Assembly (NCBI RefSeq): GCF_001280125.1
Contig: NZ_LGEG01000103.1
Location: forward strand, 22,710 to 86,709
DNA length: 64,000 nt
Reading direction: 5' to 3'
DNA from: Streptomyces sp. NRRL F-6492
GTDB taxonomy: Bacteria > Actinomycetota > Actinomycetes > Streptomycetales > Streptomycetaceae
Part shown: one piece after another, positions 30,128-39,328 of the stretch
How positions within the stretch are numbered: position 1 is the stretch's first letter
Layout of the letters: each line of letters begins with the position of its first letter
Position numbers and translations under genes: made by a program
Notes under the pieces: generated by a model
The model's database searches: none
Told to the model about the DNA's origin: nothing
What the model saw: only the letters and a program-made list of their open reading frames with translations

Positions 30128-33100
30128 CTACGAGAAGATCACACCGACCTCGGTGTACTCACCCGGCATTCCCCGAAGTTCGATGATCTCCACCTTCGTG
30201 AAGCCCGACTTCGAGGACATCTTGCCGGTGAACGTCCCCCGGAGCGCGGCCTCTTCGAGTGAGGCGTACTCGCCGCTCCGCACGGCCTTGTTGAAGGAAT
30301 TCAGGTTGTCGCTGAGTTCTCCGCCGTTCTGCCAGTACGCCTTCACGCCCTTGACCTTGTCGCCGAAGTGCGCCAGCGCGGCGTTGAACATCTCGCCGCC
30401 ACTCGGCGTACCCGGGCCCACCTTGACTGCCATGGAGACGAGACCGGCGTCGTTGATTCCCGCGACGATGCCCAGTCCGTTCGGTGCCACGGCGACGTAG
30501 TCAGGGCACTTGGCGGCACCGGCCGCGACGGTCCGCTGCACGCCACCACCGGCCGGCGGTGCGCGCAGCCCGGAGGCGACCGGAGCCGTCAGGCACGTCG
30601 CCCTCAGCCGCAGGAACTGCGCTTTGCTGATGCCGGCGATGGCCTCCTCGGAGAGGCCGAGAGAGCGGAGGGTCCGGTAAGCGTCCGTGAAGCCGATGCC
30701 GGTCTTCGCGGCGGCGTCGAGAGCCTTGACCGCGTCGGCGATGGGCCTGAGGAGCTTGCCCGCGAACAGGGTCACGACGTCGAGGGCTGCCCAGCCGCAT
30801 CCGCCCAGGCTTCCGCTCTCACCGCCGGGAGCGATCTTCTGGACGCACTTGATCCAGCTCCCGAAGAGGATCTCCACCGGGTCGATGCCCTCGTTGAACT
30901 CGGCCATCGACAGGGTGCGGGTGACCTCGGTCTTCTGGTTCTTCAGCACTTCCGAGCCGAGGAAGACCGTGGCGGCCGAGGGGCAGCCGGTCTCGGTCGC
31001 CGGCACGTCGTCCGCGGTGCACAGGTAGAGATCGATGTGGGCGTCGAAGCGGATGACAGCGGTGATCACGCAGTCGCCCACGTGGATGATGACGTTGCAG
31101 TTCTCCTTCTTCGTCACCTCCGGTTCGCCGATCGGGACCATCTTGTCGACCACGTAGAAGACACCGCCGACTCCGGTGGTGCCGCCGTCCGCGATCGACT
31201 TGTTCTTCTGGGCGGCTTCGGCCCGGTCGGCCGCCGCCTGCGCCTCCTCCGCGTACTTCAGGGCGTCCTTGGCGGCCTGTTCGGCCTCGGCGGCGGCGGT
31301 GTCGGCGCGGTCGGCGGCGGCCCGGGCGTCCTTGGCGGACTGCTCGGCACGGGACGCGGCCCGGCGGGCGGCGTCGGCGTCGCGGGCGGCCTGGTCGGCG
31401 GAGTCGCGGGCCGTGCGGGCGTAGCCCTCGGCGCGGCCGGCGGCCCGGTCGGCGGCGGCGGCGTCCTCGGCGGCCTTGCGGTCGTACTCGACGGTGCGGG
31501 CCAGTGACTGGGCGGCCTTCGCGGCGGCGGTGGCGGCTTCGGCCGCGTAGCCGAGGGCCTCCTTCGCGTAGCCCCGGGCGTCCGCCGCGTGCGCGGCGGC
31601 GCCGGCCGCGTGCACGTACGCCTGTTTGGCGTCGCCGGTGGCCTTGTCGGCGAGGCTCTTGGCGGCGACCGCCTCGGCCTGCGCGTTCTTGGCGTGGGCG
31701 TCGGCGACGGCCTGCTGCTGGTCGGCGATCGTCTTCGCCGCCTGGCCGGTGAGGACCACCAGGCTGGCGGCGCTGTCCGTCTCGGCGTACGGGGAGCCGA
31801 GCTGGATCGCGTCGTTCGCGGGCTTGGCGACCTGGGAGGCCGCCGCGCCGGCTTCGGCCGCCGCGCGGGCGGTGACGTAGGCGAACCCGGCGGCCTTGAC
31901 CGACGCGGCCCGCGCGGTCGCGGCCTCCTTCGCGGCCGCGTCCGCGTGGGACTTGGCCTCCTTGGCCTTGCGCTGGGCCTCGTCGGCCAGCGCGACCGCC
32001 GTACGGGCCTCGGCGGCGGCGTGGTCGGACGCCTCCAGGGCGTCGGCGGCGGCGCTGGTCGCGGTCCACACCGCGGCGTCCGCCTTCAGCTTGGCGGCCT
32101 GGGCGCCGTCCGCGTACGCGCGGGAGCGCTTGGCGGCCGCCTCGGCGCGGGTGGCCGCGGCGTCCGCCTCGGCGGCCGCCCGCGTCGCCGCGTCGGCCGC
32201 GCCCCGTGCCCGTCCGGCCGCCGCCTCGGCATCGGCGGCGTACGCCGATGCCGAGGCGGCCGCTTCCCTGGACTCCTTGGCGTACTCATCGGACTCGTGG
32301 GCCTGGGCGTAGGCCTCCTTCGCGTCGGCCTTGGCGCGGGCCGCGTCGGCCCGCTGCTCGGCTTCCCAGGCGTCGTCCCGCTTGGCCTTGGCATTGTCAC
32401 GGGCCTTGACGGCGTCGTTCTTCTTGCCGACCGCGGTGGCCTCGGAGGATTCGGCCGCCTTCCTGGCGTCGTCGGCCTTGACGGCCTCCGCGTCGGCGGT
32501 CCTCCGGTGCTGGGCGGCCTCGGACTGCTTGGCGGCGGCGGTGTCCTTCTCCGCCTTCGCCCTGGCCTCCTCGGCCTCGGCCGCGAGCCGCTTGGCGTGC
32601 GCGTCGGCCGCGGCGGCCTTGGCGTCGCTCTCGGCCTTCAGGGCGACGACGAGCTTGGCCTCGGCCGTCTCCTTGTCCTTCTTGGCGTTGTCGCGGTGCA
32701 GCCTGGCCCCGTCGGCGGCCGCCTTCGCCTGGAGTTCGGCGGTGCGGGCGGCCTCCTTGCGGAACTCGGCGTTGGCCTGGGCGGTCTGGGCGATGGCCCG
32801 CTGGGCGATGGTGGCGCTGTCGGCGGCGGCGGCCCGGGTGGCGGCCTCGGCGGTCTCGCCCGCCTTCACCATCGCGGTCAGCGCGGCGACGGCGCCCTTG
32901 GTGATCTGGGCCTTCTGCTGGCCGACCATGAGGCCGCGGCCGCGCGGGACGCCGGCGGCGTCCGCGATCCCGTACGAGGCCTGCACGGCGACGTCGGAGG
33001 AGGCGGCCGACTTCTTGGCCTTCTCCAGCTGGGCCTTCACCGCGGCCAGGTGGGTCTTCGCGGCCGTCTGGGCGTCGGTGAGGCCCTTCTTCGCCGCGTC

Positions 33101-34648
33101 GAACTGCGTCTTGACCGGGTAGGGGGTGCTGCCGGGCCCCTTCTTGCCGGTCGGCTTGATCAGGTACTTCTGCGCGCTGGTGTCCTTGCAGTCCCACAGC
33201 CGCAGGTCCGTGCCCAGGGTGAAGGCGCTCAGGTCCAGGCACTTGCCCGTGGTCAGGCTCTTCAGGACGGAGGGGGCGCGGACGTCGGCCTTCCAGGACT
33301 GGCCCTTGGTGCTGTAGCAGTCCGTGATCTGGATCTTCGTGCCGTTGGCCGAGGCGTTCCCGGCCACGTCGAGGCACTTGAACGAGCCCGAGTTGCGGAG
33401 GTGGAGGTCCTCCTCGCCGCCCTCCAGCGTCCACTCCTGCGCGGCGCTGCCGTTGCAGGTGTGGATCTGGACCGGCGTGCCGTTGGTCTTGCCGCCGCCC
33501 TGGACGTCCAGGCAGGTGCCCTTCGCGCCCGGGACCTCGACGACCGTGTAGCCGTTGCCGATCCAGCCGACGCCGCCGGGGGTCCAGTGGTCCTGCCAGC
33601 GGGTGTAGTAGTCGGCGAGCCAGGACTGGCCCAGGAGCATCCCGAGGGCGTAGGTGCCGTCCTGGAGGGCCTTCGCGGCGTCCTTGCCGGCGGTGAGGAC
33701 CTGCTGGCGCTGGGCGGCCTGGCCGGCGACCTCCTGCTGCCACTCGGCCGCCGCCTGCGCCACCTGCTTGCCCAGGACCCGGTTCGGGTCGATCGGGTCG
33801 TGCCAGCCGCACGCGCTGAAGCGGGCCTTCAGGTCCTCGACCGCGATCCGGAACTCGGGGGTGTCAGGCTCGGGGGCCGTACGGGGGAAACCGCCGGAGG
33901 CGAGGAAGACGCGGGCGTCGTCCGCGAACACCCGGGGAACGAAGTAGACGTTCTCCTCGACCTTGCCGGAGTTCTTCTTCCACAGCGTCCACGCCTCCTG
34001 CTCCTTCGGCGTGCCGGCGTTGGTGTAGAGCGGGTTGCCGACCGCGAGCGCGGCGGCCTTCGTCTTGTCGTCGGCGGTGGGCGAGGAGTCGTACCAGGGG
34101 TTGAACACCTCCGTCGGCTCCCAGTAGAGCTGGGAGCCCCACGCCCCGGACTGCTCGAAGACCTTGCCGACGTCCTGCGGCTGGTTGGGGTAGGAGTCCA
34201 GGCTCGCGGCACTGTTCCAGGCGTACTTCTGCTTCTGGAGCTTGTCGGACCACTGGTCCTGGAGGAGCTGGTCGGCGTTCGCGGCCGCGCGCAGCGGCGT
34301 GACCTTGTCGCTGAAGATGTCCCTTTCGAGCTGCTTGTGCATCTGATCGGGAGGCAGTGCGAGAGCGTTCTGCGCGACGGCGAACACGTTGGGCCCGGCC
34401 CTGCGCAGCGAGTCGACGGCCAGACACTGGTCCTCGCGCAGCCGCTGGGCCGCCGTGGTGTCGTAGCCGTCGTACGAGTCGGCCGTCGCGGCCACGGGTA
34501 CGGCGTCCGGCGCGACCAGGTCGGGCCGGACGGCGGCGCCCGCGAGGACCGCCAGGACGGCGGCCGACGTGACGGCGGTGGTGAGGGTACCGGCCAGAGG
34601 GCCGGCCGAGCGTGAGCGGGGGCCGAACGACCCCGGTTTGAATCGCAA
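30128..34648 (-). CDS. Secreted polymorphic-toxin-like protein: signal, ricin lectin, long Ala-rich coiled coil, C-terminal domain
   Basis: 1,506 residues from TTG with AAGGAAG 4 bases upstream. Residues 1-52 are a signal or anchor segment (LTTAVTSAAVLAVLAGAAV). Residues 60-355 are a unique N-terminal region (DQCLAVDSLRRAGPNVFAVA). Residues about 363-500 are a ricin-type beta-trefoil lectin, with CLDVQGG, CLDVAGN and CLDLSAF and the QEW/QSW/QKY motifs. Residues about 510-1150 are an almost uninterrupted Ala/Lys/Glu coiled coil. Cys-containing strands follow (NCNVIIHVGDCVITAVIRFD), then a helical segment and an approximately 90-residue end domain (EMFNAALAHFGDKVKGVKAY, LRGTFTGKMSSKSGFTKVE). 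The layout resembles contact-dependent toxins: lectin for binding, stalk, effector tip. The tip family is not recognised, so toxicity is inference. Confidence 0.8.
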   Translation of the reverse strand: MRFKPGSFGPRSRSAGPLAGTLTTAVTSAAVLAVLAGAAVRPDLVAPDAVPVAATADSYDGYDTTAAQRLREDQCLAVDSLRRAGPNVFAVAQNALALPPDQMHKQLERDIFSDKVTPLRAAANADQLLQDQWSDKLQKQKYAWNSAASLDSYPNQPQDVGKVFEQSGAWGSQLYWEPTEVFNPWYDSSPTADDKTKAAALAVGNPLYTNAGTPKEQEAWTLWKKNSGKVEENVYFVPRVFADDARVFLASGGFPRTAPEPDTPEFRIAVEDLKARFSACGWHDPIDPNRVLGKQVAQAAAEWQQEVAGQAAQRQQVLTAGKDAAKALQDGTYALGMLLGQSWLADYYTRWQDHWTPGGVGWIGNGYTVVEVPGAKGTCLDVQGGGKTNGTPVQIHTCNGSAAQEWTLEGGEEDLHLRNSGSFKCLDVAGNASANGTKIQITDCYSTKGQSWKADVRAPSVLKSLTTGKCLDLSAFTLGTDLRLWDCKDTSAQKYLIKPTGKKGPGSTPYPVKTQFDAAKKGLTDAQTAAKTHLAAVKAQLEKAKKSAASSDVAVQASYGIADAAGVPRGRGLMVGQQKAQITKGAVAALTAMVKAGETAEAATRAAAADSATIAQRAIAQTAQANAEFRKEAARTAELQAKAAADGARLHRDNAKKDKETAEAKLVVALKAESDAKAAAADAHAKRLAAEAEEARAKAEKDTAAAKQSEAAQHRRTADAEAVKADDARKAAESSEATAVGKKNDAVKARDNAKAKRDDAWEAEQRADAARAKADAKEAYAQAHESDEYAKESREAAASASAYAADAEAAAGRARGAADAATRAAAEADAAATRAEAAAKRSRAYADGAQAAKLKADAAVWTATSAAADALEASDHAAAEARTAVALADEAQRKAKEAKSHADAAAKEAATARAASVKAAGFAYVTARAAAEAGAAASQVAKPANDAIQLGSPYAETDSAASLVVLTGQAAKTIADQQQAVADAHAKNAQAEAVAAKSLADKATGDAKQAYVHAAGAAAHAADARGYAKEALGYAAEAATAAAKAAQSLARTVEYDRKAAEDAAAADRAAGRAEGYARTARDSADQAARDADAARRAASRAEQSAKDARAAADRADTAAAEAEQAAKDALKYAEEAQAAADRAEAAQKNKSIADGGTTGVGGVFYVVDKMVPIGEPEVTKKENCNVIIHVGDCVITAVIRFDAHIDLYLCTADDVPATETGCPSAATVFLGSEVLKNQKTEVTRTLSMAEFNEGIDPVEILFGSWIKCVQKIAPGGESGSLGGCGWAALDVVTLFAGKLLRPIADAVKALDAAAKTGIGFTDAYRTLRSLGLSEEAIAGISKAQFLRLRATCLTAPVASGLRAPPAGGGVQRTVAAGAAKCPDYVAVAPNGLGIVAGINDAGLVSMAVKVGPGTPSGGEMFNAALAHFGDKVKGVKAYWQNGGELSDNLNSFNKAVRSGEYASLEEAALRGTFTGKMSSKSGFTKVEIIELRGMPGEYTEVGVIFS

Positions 34649-35083
34649 GGGGCTTCCTTCACAGGGAACGAAGGCGGGCAGGGATGACCCGGGCGACGTT
34701 CACAGTGAGCCGACACCAAGGCATGGCGGTGCCGTTCTCCCCCGTGGCGGCGTTGTCCCCCGGCCGCCGATGACGATGTGAGCGCGTCACGATGGGGCTG
34801 GTCAGGCCCCGGCGCGCGGCGTTACTTAACCCCGCGTCAACAAAGCTCGGCAAGGGCCGACCGGAGAGTCCGGAACGCGGAACGGAAAACCGTTTGCCGG
34901 AGTCTTCGCGGCGCGTCGCACGCGATCACCCAGGTCATGCCGGGTACCACCTGTGCGAAACCTGTGAAGGAAAGGTGTGCGGGATAGCGAACTCAAGCCA
35001 TAATTTGGCTTGAAATCCACCTGATGGGGCGGCACTGGGGGGAGGTGCACGGAATCCGGATCCTTCCTCGCGAGCCCCGCTCC
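34649..35083. other. Intergenic region upstream of the toxin-like gene
   Basis: 435 bases, less GC-rich than the surroundings, without a convincing gene. A perfect inverted repeat CAAGCCA-TAATT-TGGCTTG lies at 34994-35012 and may be an operator or a terminator for the leftward GlxA-type gene. On the minus strand TTGACG near 34841 followed by GTTAAGTAACG could be part of the toxin gene promoter. The leader would then be about 180 bases. Confidence 0.4.
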
Positions 35084-36109
35084 TCAGCCTGGCAGGACCG
35101 CCCCCGACCCCTCCGGCCGGGGCCCGTAGCGGTGGCGGTACTCCGTCGGCGTGAGGCCCGTCTCGCGCCGCATCAGGGTCCGCAGGTTCGCCGCCGTGCC
35201 CAGGCCGCTCCCCCGCGCGACCGCGTCGAGACGGACCTCGCCCCGTTCGATCAACCGGCAGGCCAGGGCGACCCGTTCGCCCGTCAGCCACGCCAGCGGG
35301 GTCGTGCCCAGTTCCGCCCGGAAGCGGCGGTGCAGGGTCGCCGGGCTGACGGCGGCCCGGTCCGCCAGGTCCGCGACGGCCAGCGGCCGGTCGAGCCGCT
35401 CCTGCGCCCACGCGAGGACCGGCGCGAGCGACGCGTCGGGCACGTCCGGTACGGGGCGTTCAACGAACTGCTTCTGTCCGCCGTCCCGGTGGGCCGCGAA
35501 GACCAGGCGCCGACCGACCGCGTTCGCGGTCTCCGCGCCGTGGTCGCGCCGGACGACGTGCAGCCCGAGGTCGAGCGCCGCCGAACTCCCCGCCGCCGTC
35601 AGGACGTCGCCGTCGTCCACGAACAGCACGTCCTCCTCGAACCGTACCGCCGGGAACCGCCGCCGGAAGGAGTCCGCCCACTGCCAGTGCGCGGTGGCCC
35701 GCCGCCCGTCGAGCACCCCCGCCTCCGCGAGCGTGAAGGCCCCGCTGCAGAAGCCGACCAGCCGGGCCCCGCGCGCGTGCGCCCGCCGTACCGCGTCGAG
35801 CACGTCCGGGCGGCGCGGCACCTCCACGTCGGGCCGGTTCGGCACGATCACCGTGTCCGCCCCGTCCGCCGCCTCCAGGCCGGCGACCCCGGTGAGGGTG
35901 AAGAAGCCGTCCCGCATGAGGGTGTCCGGATCCGGCGAGCAGAGCCGGAAGTCGTACAGCAGCTCACGCCCCTCCCCCAGCTCCGGCCTGCGCAGCCCGA
36001 AGACCTCCGTGGCGCAGCCGAGCTCGAAGGGATTGGAGTGCGCGTCGACGATCACGACGACCCGGTGGAGCGGCGTGGCCGGACGCGGCTGCGAGGATCC
36101 TTGCGGCAT
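35084..36109 (-). CDS. GlxA-type AraC-family regulator (DJ-1/PfpI + AraC HTH)
   Basis: 341 residues. Residues 15-190 form a class I glutamine-amidotransferase-like domain (VVVIVDAHSNPFELGCATEV, RLVGFCSGAFTLAEAGVLDG with the nucleophile-elbow Cys, ATAHWQWADSFRRRFP). Residues 225-330 are an AraC DNA-binding domain (LADRAAVSPATLHRRFRAEL, and LRTLMRRETGLTPTEYRHRY). These proteins are regulators rather than enzymes, and usually act on neighbouring genes. It is divergent, 52 bases apart, from a cupin gene that is its likely target. Confidence 0.92.
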   Translation of the reverse strand: MPQGSSQPRPATPLHRVVVIVDAHSNPFELGCATEVFGLRRPELGEGRELLYDFRLCSPDPDTLMRDGFFTLTGVAGLEAADGADTVIVPNRPDVEVPRRPDVLDAVRRAHARGARLVGFCSGAFTLAEAGVLDGRRATAHWQWADSFRRRFPAVRFEEDVLFVDDGDVLTAAGSSAALDLGLHVVRRDHGAETANAVGRRLVFAAHRDGGQKQFVERPVPDVPDASLAPVLAWAQERLDRPLAVADLADRAAVSPATLHRRFRAELGTTPLAWLTGERVALACRLIERGEVRLDAVARGSGLGTAANLRTLMRRETGLTPTEYRHRYGPRPEGSGAVLPG

Positions 36110-36161
36110 GTGCGATTCCTAGCACTCGCGCCGGGACCGCGCCACGGGCGAGGATCGGTCC

Positions 36162-36557
36162 ATGACCGCCGAACCCCTCTCCCTCGCCACCGCCCTGGCC
36201 TCCTTCGACACCCTCTGGAGCCCCCGCGTCGCCACCCGCGTCAACGACTACGACGTCCGCGTGGCGAAGGTCCGGGGCGAGCACGTCTGGCACGCCCACG
36301 ACGACACCGACGAGTTCTTCCTCGTCCTCGACGGCGAGTTGCGCATCGCCCTGCGCGAGCCCGCCGGCGAGCGCACGGTCCGCCTCCCCCGCGGCTCCGT
36401 CTTCACCGTCCCGCGCGGCACCGAGCACCGCCCGTCCTCCCCCGACGGCGCCTCGATCCTCATGTTCGAGCCCATGGGCACGTCCACGGTCGGCGACCGC
36501 CACGACGAGGTCCCGTCCCACGTCGACGCGACGACGGGGCATGCCCTGGACCTCTGA
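36162..36557 (+). CDS. Cupin-domain protein
   Basis: 131 residues with one cupin barrel: VWHAHDDTDEFFLVLDGELR (motif 1 with His, His, Glu) and GSVFTVPRGTEHRPSSP (motif 2 with His). The metal ligands are intact. Likely a small metal-dependent enzyme or binding protein; substrate unknown. The short gap to the divergent GlxA-type regulator suggests joint control. Confidence 0.88.
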   Translation: MTAEPLSLATALASFDTLWSPRVATRVNDYDVRVAKVRGEHVWHAHDDTDEFFLVLDGELRIALREPAGERTVRLPRGSVFTVPRGTEHRPSSPDGASILMFEPMGTSTVGDRHDEVPSHVDATTGHALDL

Positions 36558-36570
36558 CGCCGGGCGCCTC

Positions 36571-37005
36571 TCAGCGGGACCTGCGCCGCCGACGCATGAT
36601 CGTGAGCACGACGCTCGTGACGGTCGCGGCGACGGCGGTCCCTCCGAGGACGAGGAGTCCCGGGTTGACCCACCACGGGACGATCTCCATGCCCCGGCAC
36701 ACCAGGCTGATGGGGAGCGCGCTGCTGTGGTCCGGATAGGTCTTCATCCCCGCCTTGAAGTAGCAGGCGTCTTCCGGGAAGAGGAACGGCATGTACGAGA
36801 GGCCGTACAGGTGCAGTGCGCCGCCGGCGAGATACGCGAGCGCGGCGATCCAGGCGGCCTTCTTGGCAGCGGTACGAGCGGGGCGGGGCGCCCAGGGCCA
36901 GGGCGGTTCGTCGCCCCTGCGGGCCCGGACGAGGCCCGCGTACGTGATCCCCGCCCAGGTCGGTAGCGCCAGGGCGAGGATCACCATTCCCATGAGGGTC
37001 GCCAC
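36571..37005 (-). CDS. Small integral membrane protein
   Basis: 144 residues from GTG 37005, which lies 2 bases after the DUF397 stop codon, so it is coupled to that operon; ATG 36993 is an alternative. Three membrane segments: GMVILALALPTWAGITYAGL, AAWIAALAYLAGGALHLYGL and LLVLGGTAVAATVTSVVLTI, with an extracytoplasmic loop containing two Cys residues and a basic tail (MRRRRRSR). Function unknown. Confidence 0.6.
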   Translation of the reverse strand: MATLMGMVILALALPTWAGITYAGLVRARRGDEPPWPWAPRPARTAAKKAAWIAALAYLAGGALHLYGLSYMPFLFPEDACYFKAGMKTYPDHSSALPISLVCRGMEIVPWWVNPGLLVLGGTAVAATVTSVVLTIMRRRRRSR

Positions 37006-37007
37006 GG

Positions 37008-37289
37008 TCAGCGGCCGAGACGCCCCTCGGCGGCGGCGCTCACGAAGGCCGCGAAGGCGGCCGGGGCGGCGAGGAAGGCGGGGCCTCCGGGGTTCTTGGA
37101 GTCGCGCACGGCGACGTGGGCGGCGAGGTCGGCGACCTCGACGCACTGACCGCCGTTGTCGCCGCTGTACGAGGACTTGCGCCAGGCGGCGTTACCGAGC
37201 GGGGCGCACTCGATGCACTCACCGCCGTTGTCGCCGCTGTACGAGGACTTACGCCAGTGCGCGCCCGTCAGATTCCGGTCGGTCCCCAT
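37008..37289 (-). CDS. Tandem DUF397 protein
   Basis: 93 residues with two copies of the DUF397 core: WRKSSYSGDNGGECIECAP (residues 12-30) and WRKSSYSGDNGGQCVEVAD (residues 36-54), followed by VAVRDSKNPGGPAF. Most family members have a single copy of about 60 residues. GGAGGAA lies 4 bases before the ATG. It overlaps the end of the DUF5753 regulator gene by 41 bases. DUF397 proteins pair with such regulators (WhiJ-type systems of Streptomyces), where they are thought to antagonise the DNA-binding partner. Confidence 0.9.
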   Translation of the reverse strand: MGTDRNLTGAHWRKSSYSGDNGGECIECAPLGNAAWRKSSYSGDNGGQCVEVADLAAHVAVRDSKNPGGPAFLAAPAAFAAFVSAAAEGRLGR

Positions 37290-38097
37290 ATCGTTCCTCC
37301 ATGACGCGGGCGATCAGTTCGGCCGACTTCTCCACCGAGAGAGCAGCGGCCCGTAGGTGATCGTAACGGAGCGACCCCTCCCTGAACGCGGCTGAATCGG
37401 CGGTCATATGACCCTGGACGAAGTCCTCGGTGTAGACGAGGTCCGGGTCGTCCTCGAAGCGCAGCAAGGTGAAGGAGCCCATCAGTCCCGCGTGTGCTCC
37501 GACCTCGAACGGGAGGATCTGGATCTTCACCCATTCCCGCTCCTGCATGCGCAACAGGTGGGCGAGTTGTTCTCGCATCACCTCGCGCCCGCCGATCTCC
37601 TGATGCAACACCGCCTCGCTCAGGATGACCCAGAGCAGGGGCGGGGTCTCACGGTCCAGGATTCGCTGGCGGTCGATCCGGGCCGCGACCTTGGCGTCGA
37701 GGCCGTCCTCCGTCCTGGCGCCCAGAACCGCTCGGGCGTACGCGTCCGTCTGGAGCAGGCCGTACACCACCTGGTCCTGGAAGGTGCAGAGGTACGTCGC
37801 CTTCGCTTCCATGTCCGCGTACGGCTGGAACCACGCGGGCAGTTGGCTCTTCAGCACGAGGCCGACCATCCGGGAGAACGTCCCGCCCGTCATCAACGCC
37901 GCGTCGAGTTGTTCCGAGAAGCGCCGTGTCGGGACCTTCTTCGCCGTCTCTATCTGGCCGATGAGCGAGCCCGTGCAGTAGACGACGGCACCGAGTTGGG
38001 ACTGGTTCAGTCCGGCGTCCTCCCTCAGACGGCGTAATTCCGCTCCGTAGTAGTCCAGCGGCGAGGCGCTGGGATCGAGGCTGCGGATGTTGACCAC
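37249..38097 (-). CDS. XRE-family regulator with DUF5753 (WhiJ-like)
   Basis: 282 residues from GTG (VNIRSLDPSASPLDYYGAEL), with GGGGGTGA upstream. Helix-turn-helix at residues 12-70 (LNQSQLGAVVYCTGSLIGQI), then the DUF5753 ligand-type domain (WFQPYADMEAKATYLCTFQD, QVVYGLLQTDAYARAVL, MGSFTLLRFEDDPDLVYTED). This is the DNA-binding member of the three-part WhiJ-type locus with the DUF397 protein and a divergent HATPase, which influence development and antibiotic production in Streptomyces. A longer frame upstream to 39066 is antisense to other genes and is rejected. Confidence 0.93.
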   Translation of the reverse strand: MVNIRSLDPSASPLDYYGAELRRLREDAGLNQSQLGAVVYCTGSLIGQIETAKKVPTRRFSEQLDAALMTGGTFSRMVGLVLKSQLPAWFQPYADMEAKATYLCTFQDQVVYGLLQTDAYARAVLGARTEDGLDAKVAARIDRQRILDRETPPLLWVILSEAVLHQEIGGREVMREQLAHLLRMQEREWVKIQILPFEVGAHAGLMGSFTLLRFEDDPDLVYTEDFVQGHMTADSAAFREGSLRYDHLRAAALSVEKSAELIARVMEERYGDRPESDGRALA

Positions 38098-38181
38098 GAC
38101 GAGGTCACCCCCAGATCGACGCGGCGAGGCGTTGTGTTCAGGCCGTAGCCGAGCGTAACGAAAAGCGTCCACTCTGGTGGC

Positions 38182-39265
<1,084 letters not shown>

Positions 39266-39276
39266 GGCGGGAACGG

Positions 39277-39314
39277 CCGGTGGCCGCCCCCTCGTTCGAG
39301 GAGAGCGGCCACCG
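39277..39314. terminator. Hairpin terminator between convergent genes
   Basis: CGGTGGCCGC and GCGGCCACCG, loop of 18 bases, between the methyltransferase stop and the stop of the large membrane protein gene. Confidence 0.75.
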
Positions 39315-39328
39315 CCCGAGGCCTCGCG

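Noticed and set aside
31589..34615. A 1,008-codon plus-strand frame rich in Gly, Leu and Val
   Set aside because: It is the exact antisense of the Ala-rich coiled-coil gene; alanine codons read backwards give this composition. No start signals.
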